From Pseudonocardia petroleophila (GTDB lineage Bacteria > Actinomycetota > Actinomycetes > Mycobacteriales > Pseudonocardiaceae), in assembly GCF_014235185.1 (NCBI RefSeq), contig NZ_CP060131.1, positions 7,501-71,500 of the forward strand: a DNA stretch of 64,000 nucleotides, written 5' to 3'. The notes beneath the pieces were generated by a model. The model did not search any database. It worked only from the letters and a program-made list of their open reading frames with translations, and was not told the DNA's origin. A program made the position numbers and the translations under genes. Positions 41,918 to 49,773 of the stretch are shown one piece after another. How positions within the stretch are numbered: the first letter of the stretch is position 1; the number at the start of each line of letters is the position of its first letter.

Positions 41918-42295
41918 GTGTCGATTCCCCCGGAAGTCGCAGCTCACGGCCTCGCACCCCACCCCGAGGGCGGCTGGTACCGGCGCACCTGGACCTCCCC
42001 GGTGCGGGTCGACACGCCGGGCGGGACGCGCCCGAGCGCCACGGCGATCCTCTACCTGCTCGACGCGGTCTCGGCCCGGCACCGCGTCGCCTCGGCGGAG
42101 CTGTGGCTGTGGCACACGGGATCGGCGGTGGAGCTGACCGTCGACGGGCGGCCGACCGTCCTCGACGCCGCCACCCCGCAGCGGACGGTGCCCGCGCACG
42201 CCTGGCAGTCGGCCCGCCTCCTCGGCCCCGATCCGGCCCTGGTCAGCTGCGTGGTCTCCCCCGGCTTCGACTTCGCCGACTTCGAGCTGGCCTGA
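41918..42295 (+). CDS. cupin_5 (DUF985) family protein
   Basis: A 125-residue single-domain cupin: GLAPHPEGGWYRRTWTSPVRV is the family hallmark (H-P-E-G-G-xF/Y), then SATAILYLLDAVSARHRVASAELWLWHTGSAVEL and HAWQSARLLGPDPALVSCVVSPGFDFADFELA. Metal binding and sugar-related or epimerase-like functions have been proposed for the family, none firmly. GTG 41918 is chosen; an upstream TTG at 41900 is less likely. No ribosome site is seen, so it may be leaderless. Confidence 0.88.
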   Translation: MSIPPEVAAHGLAPHPEGGWYRRTWTSPVRVDTPGGTRPSATAILYLLDAVSARHRVASAELWLWHTGSAVELTVDGRPTVLDAATPQRTVPAHAWQSARLLGPDPALVSCVVSPGFDFADFELA

Positions 42296-42304
42296 GCGCG
42301 GGGG

Positions 42305-43327
42305 TCAGGCGCGGGTGCGGTCCAGGAGCTCCTCGACCGGCCAGGTGTTGAGGACGCGCTCGGGCGGCACCGCGCAGGCCACGGCGCGCTCGCAGCCGTT
42401 GCCGAGCCAGTCGAGCTGGCCGGGGGCGTGGGCGTCGGTGTCGATCGTGAACTCGCAGCCCGCCTCGACGGCCAGGCGCAGCAGCCGCTTGGGCGGGTCG
42501 AGCCGCTCGGGCCGGGAGTTGACCTCCACCGCCACCCCGTACTCGGCGCACGCGGCGAAGACGCGCTCGGCGTCGAACTCCGACTCCGGGCGCTTGCGGG
42601 TGCCCGTCACCATCCGGCCCGTGCAGTGCCCCAGCACGTCGACGTGCGGGTTCGCGACGGCCGTCAGCATCCGCTCGGTCATCTCCGCCCGCGGCATCCG
42701 CAGCTTGGAGTGCACGCTGGCGACGACGACGTCGAGCTGGTCGAGCAGCTCCGGGTCCTGGTCCAGCGCGCCGTCGTCGAGGATGTCGACCTCGATGCCG
42801 GTGAGGACGCGGAAGTCGGTCAGCTCGGCGTTGAGCTCGCCGATCTGCTCCAGCTGCGCGCGCAACCGCTCCGGCGAGAGCCCGTTGGCCACCGTCAGGC
42901 GCGGCGAGTGGTCGGTGACGACGAGGTAGGAGTGCCCGAGCGAGCGCGCCGTCTCGACCATCTCGCGCAGCGGCGAGCCGCCGTCGGAGGCGTCGGTGTG
43001 GCTGTGGCAGTCGCCGCGCAGCGCGTCCTTCAGGGCGAGCGCGGCTGCGTCGAGCGGCGTGCCCTCCGTGGCCTCCAGCCGGCGCAGGTACACCGGTTCC
43101 TCGCCGGTGAGCGACTCGACGACGCACCGCGCCGTCACCTCGCCCACCCCCTTGAGCCGCACCAGCTCACCGGACAGCGCGAGCCGCGTCAGCTCCTCGC
43201 GCGGCTGCTTCGCCAGCACGGCGGCGGCGGTGCGGAACGCGCGCACGCGGTAGGTCGACTCGTGCGCGCGCTCCAGCAGGAAGGCCACCCGGCGCAGGTC
43301 GGCCACGGGGTCGCGGTCCTCGCTCAC
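42305..43327 (-). CDS. PHP-domain protein with helix-hairpin-helix N-terminus
   Basis: A 340-residue protein. The N-terminal region (about 1-95) has FLLERAHESTYRVRAFRTAAAVLAKQ and LVRLKGVGEVTARCV, the HhH pattern of PolX-type polymerases. The PHP phosphoesterase domain (about 105-335) follows, with metal ligands in GDCHSHTDASDGGSP, VVTDHSPRL, TGIEVDIL, VASVHSKLRM and DTDAHAPGQL. It resembles the C-terminal half of bacterial PolX without a polymerase domain. Likely a metal-dependent phosphatase or nuclease in DNA repair or metabolite turnover. Start GTG 43327. Confidence 0.9.
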   Translation of the reverse strand: MSEDRDPVADLRRVAFLLERAHESTYRVRAFRTAAAVLAKQPREELTRLALSGELVRLKGVGEVTARCVVESLTGEEPVYLRRLEATEGTPLDAAALALKDALRGDCHSHTDASDGGSPLREMVETARSLGHSYLVVTDHSPRLTVANGLSPERLRAQLEQIGELNAELTDFRVLTGIEVDILDDGALDQDPELLDQLDVVVASVHSKLRMPRAEMTERMLTAVANPHVDVLGHCTGRMVTGTRKRPESEFDAERVFAACAEYGVAVEVNSRPERLDPPKRLLRLAVEAGCEFTIDTDAHAPGQLDWLGNGCERAVACAVPPERVLNTWPVEELLDRTRA

Positions 43328-43342
43328 GGGGGTGATCCTGCC

Positions 43343-44821
43343 CTACTTCCGCCCGCGCACACCCGCCCACAGCTGCGGCAGGTCGCGCTCGATCCGCACG
43401 GCCCGCTCGACGTCGCGACCCAGCAGCACGCCGAAGCTGAACCCGTTCTCGCCGCTCGCGTGCGCCGCGGCCCCCAGCTCGCGCAGCGCCGTGGCGGCGA
43501 CGACCGCGTCCTGGTGCTCCCCCAGCGCCTTCTGCAGGCGCTTGAGGCTCCTGTCCTTCGTGCCCGCCACCTCCGTGGCGTAGCGCAGGCGCTTGCCCGC
43601 CTTGCGCGCCGCGTGCACGGCCTCGGTCTGTTCCGGGCCGGGTGCCACCGCGGCGTCGACGGCCTTCGCGAGCCGCTTCGTCGCCCGGGCCACCCCGGTC
43701 CTCAGCCCGGACTTCCCGCGGGCCGCCCGCGTCAGCGGCGGCTCCTCCAGGAGTGCCTCGAGCGCGCCGCGCAGGGCGGCGTAGCGGTCACCGTCGAGCT
43801 CGGTCAGCACGGCGGCGCGGGCCTCGGCCTCGACGCGGGCGAAGTGCCGCGTCGCGAACGCCTCGGCGTGGCCCAGCCGCAGCTCGGGCGGCAGGTCGGC
43901 CAGGCCGGCGAGCACGCGCTCGCGGAGCACCTCGGCGTCGCGGGCGGGCGCGAGGGCCTGCCCGAACCGGCGCAGCGCCTCGACGACGGGCTCGGTGCGT
44001 TCGACGTCGAGCAGCGGGCGGTAGGCCTGCAGCGCGCTGCGCAGCCGCCGCGAGGCGACCCGCAGCTGGTGGACGGCGTCTGGCTCGTCGCGGCGCACGC
44101 GCAGGTCCTCCGCGGCGAGGCGGTCGGCCTGCGTCGCGACGTAGGCCATGAGCGCGGCGCCGGCGGACCCCTTCTTCCCGGCCCGGGCCCGGCGGGCGGA
44201 CGCGGGGCGCAGCAGCCGGTCCAGCGCGGCGTCGACGCCGGGTGCGGCGGGGGTCAGCCCGGACTCGGCGAGGCGGTCGAGGAGGCCCTCCGGGGCGCCG
44301 GGCCGCAGGTCGAGCGCGGCCTCGGTCCAGGTGCGGACGTCGGTGGAGCGGCCCAGCGTGGCCACGGAGACGTGGTCGTGCACGACCTCGGCGAGGACGG
44401 AGTCGTCGGCGGCCAGCAGGCGGGTCACCGCACGCGTGGTGCGGGCGCGGCCCACGGGGCGCACCGCGCGGTCCCGGGCGGCGCCGCGGATCAGCTCGTC
44501 GATCTGCGCGGGCACCGGGGCCGGCTCGGCAACGTCGGCCGCGACGGGCACGCGCAGGCGCTCGTCCCGGTCGCCGTCGGGCAGGTCGAGGTGCCACTGC
44601 GCCGAACCCCCGGGGGCCCGTCCGTCCCCGCGGTGCAGCGACAGCGTGATCCCGGCCGCGGCGAGGCGCAGGTCGTCGGTGTCGTAGCGCTCGACCTCGA
44701 GCACCACGACCGGCGACGACTCCTCGCGGTCCACCCCCGGCAGCCCGGCCAGCCGCGGCGACCCGGCCTCGGCGGCTCCGCGGAAGTGCAGGGGCGTGGG
44801 CGGGGCGGTCGTCTTCGGCAT
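43343..44821 (-). CDS. CYTH-CHAD domain protein
   Basis: A 492-residue protein: N-terminal CYTH triphosphate-tunnel domain (about 35-200; VLEVERYDTDDLRLAAAGITLSLHRGDG, WHLDLP, RTTRAVTRLL), and C-terminal CHAD domain (about 215-490) with the conserved histidine-rich helices DAVHQLRVASRRLRSALQAYRPLL and EAVHAARKAGKRLRYATEV. CHAD domains bind inorganic polyphosphate, and CYTH domains bind or cleave triphosphates, so a polyphosphate-related role is likely. The CYTH EXEXK motif appears as EVERY, lacking the final Lys, so catalysis is uncertain. Confidence 0.92.
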   Translation of the reverse strand: MPKTTAPPTPLHFRGAAEAGSPRLAGLPGVDREESSPVVVLEVERYDTDDLRLAAAGITLSLHRGDGRAPGGSAQWHLDLPDGDRDERLRVPVAADVAEPAPVPAQIDELIRGAARDRAVRPVGRARTTRAVTRLLAADDSVLAEVVHDHVSVATLGRSTDVRTWTEAALDLRPGAPEGLLDRLAESGLTPAAPGVDAALDRLLRPASARRARAGKKGSAGAALMAYVATQADRLAAEDLRVRRDEPDAVHQLRVASRRLRSALQAYRPLLDVERTEPVVEALRRFGQALAPARDAEVLRERVLAGLADLPPELRLGHAEAFATRHFARVEAEARAAVLTELDGDRYAALRGALEALLEEPPLTRAARGKSGLRTGVARATKRLAKAVDAAVAPGPEQTEAVHAARKAGKRLRYATEVAGTKDRSLKRLQKALGEHQDAVVAATALRELGAAAHASGENGFSFGVLLGRDVERAVRIERDLPQLWAGVRGRK

Positions 44822-44840
44822 TGCACCGGAGTGCCCGGTC

Positions 44841-46265
44841 TCAGCCCTCCCGTAAACGGGACTTGAGCACCTTGCCCATGTCGTTGCGCGGCAGCGCGTC
44901 GACGAACCGCACCTCGCGGGGGCGCTTGTGCGGGGCGAGCTCGGCGGCGACGTGGTCGATCAGCTCCCGCTCCGCGGGGGGCTCCCCCGTTGCGACGACG
45001 ACGGCGACGACCCGTTCCCCGAGGTCGTCGTCGGGCATCCCGAACACCGCGGCCTCGGCCACGCCGGGGTGCTCCAGCAGCGCGTTCTCGATCTCCCCCG
45101 CCCCGATCTTGTAGCCGCCGGACTTGATCAGGTCGGTGGACTGCCGCCCGACGAGCGCGAGCGCGCCCGACTCCGTCCAGCGACCGATGTCGCCGGTGGC
45201 GAACCAGCCGTCGCGGTCGGCGCCGCCGTCGCGGTGCAGGTAGCCGTCGAACAGGCCGGGGCCGCGCGCGTGCACCGTGCCCAGGTCGGGGTCGCCCTCG
45301 ACGGGGTCCAGGCGCACCTCGGTGCCGGCCAGCGGGCGGCCGACGGTGCCGGGCTCGGGCTCCTCGTCGGCGCGCACGGCCGTGAGGATCAGCGACTCGG
45401 TGAGCCCGTAGCGCTCGCGGACGGCGAGGCCGGTCGCGGCGCGCAGGCGGGCGTGGTCGACGGCGGTGAGCGCTGCCGACCCCGAGACGAGCAGCCGGGC
45501 GCGGCCGATCCGCTTCGCCGCGTCCGGATCGGACTCCAGCTGGTCGGCGAGGCGGTGGTACTGGGTCGGCACCCCGAACACCATCGTCGCGCCGGACTCG
45601 ACGGCCCCGGCGAGCGCACCGGCGTCGAGGGCGGGGAGGTGGTGCAGCGACCCGCCGCGGCGCAGCGGCCCGAGCACGCCGAGGACGAGCCCGTGCACGT
45701 GGAACAGCGGCAGCGCGTGCACCAGCACGTCGTCGCCGGTCCAGGACCAGGCGTCGGCGAGTGCGTCGAGGTTGGCCGCGACCGCGCCGCGGGACAGGAC
45801 CGCACCCTTGGGCGGTCCGGTCGTCCCCGAGGTGTAGACGACGAGCGCGGGCGCGGCCGTACCCGGGTCGCGCGGGGGCGCGCCGCCGCCGGTGCTGCTC
45901 AGCTCGACGTCGATGCGCGGGAGCTCGGCGAGCCCGCCGGGCAGGTCGGCAGCCGGGGCGGCGAGCACCGCGCCGGGCTCGGAGTCGCCGAGCACGTGGG
46001 CCAGCTCGCGCTCCCCCAGCTTCGGGTTGACCGGCACCGCGGGCACCCCGGCGAGCACCGCCGAGGCCACCGCGACGGCCGTGTGGATCCCGGGCACCGC
46101 GTGCACCGCGATCCGCTTCGCGCCGGCCGCCCTGATCCGCTCGGCCAGCGCGTCGGCGACCGACGCCAGCTCGGCGTGGGTCAGCGACGCCTCGCCCGCG
46201 CGCAGGGCCGGGCGGTCGGTCGGGTCGAGCAGGGTGGGCAGCAGCGCCGTGGGGAGCGGGGTCAC
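44841..46265 (-). CDS. acyl-CoA synthetase (MatB-like AMP-binding enzyme)
   Basis: A 474-residue ANL-superfamily ligase: P-loop VVYTSGTTGPPKGAVLSR (about 160), ALPLFHVHGLVLGVLGPL, GSAALTAVDHARLRAATGLAVRERYGLTESL (A5), GWFATGDIGRW (A7), IKSGGYKIGAGEIENALLEHPGVAEAAVFGMPD (A8) and final Lys in PRNDMGKVLKSRL (A10). Length and motifs are like malonyl-CoA synthetases. GTG 46265 overlaps the stop of the oxidase gene (GTGA), so the pair works together, for instance activating the acid made by the oxidase. Confidence 0.92.
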   Translation of the reverse strand: MTPLPTALLPTLLDPTDRPALRAGEASLTHAELASVADALAERIRAAGAKRIAVHAVPGIHTAVAVASAVLAGVPAVPVNPKLGERELAHVLGDSEPGAVLAAPAADLPGGLAELPRIDVELSSTGGGAPPRDPGTAAPALVVYTSGTTGPPKGAVLSRGAVAANLDALADAWSWTGDDVLVHALPLFHVHGLVLGVLGPLRRGGSLHHLPALDAGALAGAVESGATMVFGVPTQYHRLADQLESDPDAAKRIGRARLLVSGSAALTAVDHARLRAATGLAVRERYGLTESLILTAVRADEEPEPGTVGRPLAGTEVRLDPVEGDPDLGTVHARGPGLFDGYLHRDGGADRDGWFATGDIGRWTESGALALVGRQSTDLIKSGGYKIGAGEIENALLEHPGVAEAAVFGMPDDDLGERVVAVVVATGEPPAERELIDHVAAELAPHKRPREVRFVDALPRNDMGKVLKSRLREG

Positions 46266-47644
46266 GCGATCACCTTGCCGGGGTTGAGGATCCCGCGCGG
46301 ATCCAGGGCCGCCTTCACCGCGCGGTGCATCGCGACGACGGCCGGCCCGAGCTCGCGCAGGGCCCCGTCGCGCTTGAGCAGGCCGACGCCGTGCTCGCCG
46401 GTGACCGTGCCGCCGAGGTCGATGGCGGCGTCGACGATGTCGTCGAACGCGGCCTGGGTGCGGATGCGGGCGGCGTCGTCGCCGTGCGGGGTGAGCATCA
46501 GCGGGTGCAGGTTGCCGTCGCCGGCGTGCGCGACGGTGGCGATCACGACGTCGCGGTGGGCGGCGATCTCCTCGATCCGGGTGAGCATCTCGGCGATCCG
46601 GCCGCGCGGCAGGCACACGTCCTCGGTGAGCATCGCCATCCCGAGCTGCTCCAGCGCGGGGTAGGCGAGGCGCCGGGCGTCGAACAGGGCCTCGGCCTCG
46701 ACGGGGTCGGTGGACAGCAGGGCGTCGCTCGCCCCCGCGGCCAGGAACTCGGCGTGCATCTGCGCCGCCTCGTGCTCGGCGGCGGGCTCCGGGAGGTCGG
46801 TCTGGGCGAGCAGCAGCACGGCGGCGTCCTCCGGCAGACCGGCCCGCTTCCAGTCGTTGACGGCCTTGAGGCACACGCGGTCGACGAGCTCGAAGATCGC
46901 CGGCTGCAGACCGGCGGCCGTGACGCGCGCGATCGCGTCGCCCGCGGCGGGCAGCGTGTCGAAGAAGCCGACGACGGTGCGCGGGGCGGTGGTGCGCGCG
47001 GGCCGCAGCTTGACCGTCACCTCGGTGACGACGCCGAGCGTGCCCTCCGAGCCGACCATCAGCCCCGCCAGGTCGTAGCCGACGACCCCCTTCGCCGTGC
47101 GCCGGCCCAGCCGCACGACCTCGCCGTCGGCGAGCACGACCTCGAGCGCGAGGACGTAGTCGCGGGTCACGCCGTACTTGACGCAGCACAGGCCGCCCGC
47201 GTTGGTGGCGACGTTGCCGCCGATCGTCGACCACGGGGCGCTCGCCGGGTCCGGCGGGTACCAGAGGCCCTCCTTCGCCGCGGCCGCGCGCAGGTCGTCG
47301 TTGACGACGCCGGGCTGCACGACCGCGAGCCGCTCGGCCGGGTCGATCTCGACGATGTCGCGCATCCGCTCGGTCGACAGGACCACGCAGCCCTCGACCG
47401 CGTTCGCCCCGCCGGACAGGCCGGTGCCCGCCCCGCGGGTGACGACCGGGACGCCGTGCGCGGCGCACGCGGTGACGATCGCGGCCACCTCGGCGGTCGT
47501 CGCCGGGCGGGCCACCGCCACGGCGGCCCCGTGCGGCGCCCACTCGGCCTCGTCGTGCAGGTAGGGGGCGACCGTGTCGGGGTCGGTGAGCAGGTGCTGC
47601 CGGGGCAGGATCGCCGTCAGCGCCGCCAGTACGTCGTCGGACAT
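46262..47644 (-). CDS. FAD-linked oxidase, glycolate oxidase GlcD-like
   Basis: A 460-residue flavoprotein of the VAO/PCMH fold: PATTAEVAAIVTACAAHGVPVVTRGAGTGLSGGANAVEGCVVLSTERM (FAD-binding), WSTIGGNVATNAGGLCCVKYGVTRDYVLALEVVLADGEVV, KGVVGYDLAGLMVGSEGTLGVVTEVTVKL, and the C-terminal HAGDGNLHPLM and GTVTGEHGVGLLKR that carry active-site residues. It oxidises a 2-hydroxy acid such as glycolate or D-lactate to the 2-oxo acid. It is co-translated with the acyl-CoA ligase. Confidence 0.93.
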   Translation of the reverse strand: MSDDVLAALTAILPRQHLLTDPDTVAPYLHDEAEWAPHGAAVAVARPATTAEVAAIVTACAAHGVPVVTRGAGTGLSGGANAVEGCVVLSTERMRDIVEIDPAERLAVVQPGVVNDDLRAAAAKEGLWYPPDPASAPWSTIGGNVATNAGGLCCVKYGVTRDYVLALEVVLADGEVVRLGRRTAKGVVGYDLAGLMVGSEGTLGVVTEVTVKLRPARTTAPRTVVGFFDTLPAAGDAIARVTAAGLQPAIFELVDRVCLKAVNDWKRAGLPEDAAVLLLAQTDLPEPAAEHEAAQMHAEFLAAGASDALLSTDPVEAEALFDARRLAYPALEQLGMAMLTEDVCLPRGRIAEMLTRIEEIAAHRDVVIATVAHAGDGNLHPLMLTPHGDDAARIRTQAAFDDIVDAAIDLGGTVTGEHGVGLLKRDGALRELGPAVVAMHRAVKAALDPRGILNPGKVIA

Positions 47645-47655
47645 GGTTGCCGACG

Positions 47656-48576
47656 CTAACCGGCGGTGGCGCGCGCCGCGAGGGCCCGTCCCAGGAGCGT
47701 CCCGGAGCGCCACGCCGTCTCCACCTTCGGCGCGCCCCAGCCGTCGCCGGCGTACGCGATGCCGTCCTCGCCGAGGTGGAAGGGCTCCTCGCGGGCCTGC
47801 CCCGGGGAGGCGTAGCGCCAGCGGTGGGCGTAGGTCCACTCCGGTTCGACCGTGAGGCCCAGCAGCCCGGCCAGCGCGTCGAGGACGAGCGGGACGGCGG
47901 CGTCGGGGTCCGTGTCGTGGGCGCGGGCGACGTCCGCGGTGGTGTGCGCGACGAGGACCGGGGCGTCGTCGCCGCGGCGGGCGCCGTCGTCGGCGACGAG
48001 GGTGAGGACCGGGTGGTCGTTGACGAACGCGACCGGCAGGTCGGGCCAGCGGCGGCGCGACCACCCCGCGGCGACGGCGACGACCGGCGACCACTCCGGC
48101 GACGGGGCCCCCGTCAGCCGCGCGGACTGCGGGTCGGGCATGGCCAGGACGACGGTGTCGGCCCGCTCGCCGTCGACGACCGGGCCGGGCCCGACGCGGC
48201 TCACCTCGTGCCCGAGCCGCACGTCGAGGCCCGTCGCGAGGTCGGTGACCAGGCTGCGCAGTCCGCCCGGCGCCGCGTACCGGACCGGGCCCGGGGCACC
48301 GGTGCGCCTGCCCCCGGCCAGCACGGCGGGCTCGGAGGTCCACTCCCGGACCAGACCGGCGTCCTGCCAGCCCCGGACGACCGCGCTGAACTCCGGGTCG
48401 CGGGCGGTGAAGTACGCCGCCCCGAGGTCCACCGGACGCCCGGCGAGGCGCTTGCTCGACATCCGCCCGCCGACGACCCGCGCACGCTCGAGCACCCGGA
48501 CCGGCAGCCCGGCGGCCGCCACCTCCCGCGCACACGCGATCCCGGCGATCCCGGCCCCCACGACGATCACCGACAT
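47656..48576 (-). CDS. renalase-like FAD-dependent oxidoreductase
   Basis: A 306-residue flavoprotein: SVIVVGAGIAGIACAREVAAAGLPVRVLERARVVGGRMSSKRLAGRPVDLGAAYFTARDPEF (Rossmann FAD motif then the renalase-type GGRMSSKR and DxGAxYF), WRYASPGQAREEPFHLGEDGIAYAGDGWGAPKVETAWRSGTLLGRAL at the C-terminus (second FAD contact). Bacterial renalases oxidise isomeric forms of dihydropyridine nucleotides back to NAD(P). ATG 48576. It lies just upstream (12 bp) of the oxidase-ligase pair on the same strand. Confidence 0.9.
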   Translation of the reverse strand: MSVIVVGAGIAGIACAREVAAAGLPVRVLERARVVGGRMSSKRLAGRPVDLGAAYFTARDPEFSAVVRGWQDAGLVREWTSEPAVLAGGRRTGAPGPVRYAAPGGLRSLVTDLATGLDVRLGHEVSRVGPGPVVDGERADTVVLAMPDPQSARLTGAPSPEWSPVVAVAAGWSRRRWPDLPVAFVNDHPVLTLVADDGARRGDDAPVLVAHTTADVARAHDTDPDAAVPLVLDALAGLLGLTVEPEWTYAHRWRYASPGQAREEPFHLGEDGIAYAGDGWGAPKVETAWRSGTLLGRALAARATAG

Positions 48577-48660
48577 GGCGGCCACGCTAGGCGCCGGACG
48601 GAGCGGGCGCCCGGTGACGGTGCCCACCCGGCCCGCCGCACACCCCCCGCCGGACACCGG

Positions 48661-48726
48661 CTTTGCTCTGCTTACCGATACGCACCGCCGGAGATCGGCT
48701 GGTGCGTCGAGGTAAGCAGAGCAAAG
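48661..48726. repeat. 66-nt near-perfect palindrome
   Basis: Outer arms CTTTGCTCTGCTTACC (48661-48676) and GGTAAGCAGAGCAAAG (48711-48726) pair perfectly over 16 bp. Inside a symmetric 3x3 internal loop, ACGCACC (48680-48686) pairs with GGTGCGT (48701-48707), then GCCG/CGGC (48687-48690/48696-48699) closes a five-base loop. It is intergenic, between the menC-like 3' end and the renalase-like start, and its composition (AT-richer arms) is unlike the flanks. Terminator, REP-type repeat or structured RNA. Confidence 0.85.
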
Positions 48727-48836
48727 GCGGGGCCGAGTGCCACCCGTCGGCCCGCCCCCTCCCGGGCCGCCGGGACGCTCCCGCGTCCCGCGCACCGGAT
48801 CCACGGGCGGAGTGGAGCAGGGCGGGTCGGGGCGGG

Positions 48837-49769
48837 TCAGCGCAGCGCTTCCACCCGGGCCAGTCGCGCCCGCCACCAGGCCGTGCGCTCCGGGTCGGCG
48901 GCCGGTGCGTCGGCGAGCCGTGGGACGGGCGCCGTCCGGGGCACCGGGAGCAGCCCGTCGACCGGGGCGAGGGGGGCCACGACGTCGGCCGCCAGCAGCG
49001 CCCCCGTGCCCAGCCCGCACGCGAACTCCAGCGACGGCAGCGCCCCGGCCAGCGCGATCTCCGCGGCCAGCCCGACCCCGGACTCCAGCGCCGAGGACAC
49101 CACGCACGGTAGCCCGCACGCCTCCGCCACCTCCAGCGCCCGCCGCACGCCGCCGAGCGGGGCACACTTGAGCACGGCGACGTCCGCCGCCCCGGCCACC
49201 GCGACGCGGAGCGGGTCCGACGCCCGGCGGATCGACTCGTCGGCGGCGATCCGCACGTCGACCCGGCGCCGCACGGCCGCGAGCTCGTCGATCGTGACGC
49301 AGGGCTGCTCCACGTACTGCAACCCGCCGGCCGCGCGGTCGAGGGCGCGGATCGCCGCCACCGCCTCGTCGACGGTCCACCGCGCGTTCGCGTCGACCCG
49401 CACGTGCCCGCCGGGGCCCAGCGCGTCGCGGACGGCCTCGACGCGCGCGAGGTCAGCGGCCAGCGACCCCGGCGCGTCGGCCACCTTCACCTTCGCCGTG
49501 CCGCACCCCGACGCCACCACCATCGCGTGCGCGACGGACGGCGACACCGCCGGCACGATCGCGTTGACCGGCACCGCGTCCCGCACCGGCGCGGGCCAGC
49601 CGTCGTGCGCGGCCTCGTGGGCGGCGTCGTACCAGGCCCGCGCCTCGGCGTCGTCGTACTCGGGGAAGGGGCAGAAGTCGCCCCACCCCGCGGGCCCCTC
49701 CAGCAGCAGGCCCTCCCGCACGGTGATCCCGCGGAAGCGGGTGGTCATCGGCAGGGCGTAGACGAACAC
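48837..49769 (-). CDS. menC: o-succinylbenzoate synthase
   Basis: A 310-residue enolase-superfamily enzyme of menaquinone synthesis (SHCHC to o-succinylbenzoate). Motifs: VYALPMTTRFRGITVREGLLLEGPAGWGDFCPFPEY at the start, GTAKVKVA (catalytic Lys pair), VRVDANARWTVDEAV (metal Asp), LQYVEQP (Glu), IAADESIRR (Asp/Glu), VLKCAPLGGV (second Lys), SSALESGVGLAAEIALAGALP. GTG 49769 is preferred to a TTG at 49781. It directly follows a BVMO gene (four-base gap), and no other men genes are in the window. Confidence 0.92.
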   Translation of the reverse strand: MFVYALPMTTRFRGITVREGLLLEGPAGWGDFCPFPEYDDAEARAWYDAAHEAAHDGWPAPVRDAVPVNAIVPAVSPSVAHAMVVASGCGTAKVKVADAPGSLAADLARVEAVRDALGPGGHVRVDANARWTVDEAVAAIRALDRAAGGLQYVEQPCVTIDELAAVRRRVDVRIAADESIRRASDPLRVAVAGAADVAVLKCAPLGGVRRALEVAEACGLPCVVSSALESGVGLAAEIALAGALPSLEFACGLGTGALLAADVVAPLAPVDGLLPVPRTAPVPRLADAPAADPERTAWWRARLARVEALR

Positions 49770-49773
49770 GCCC

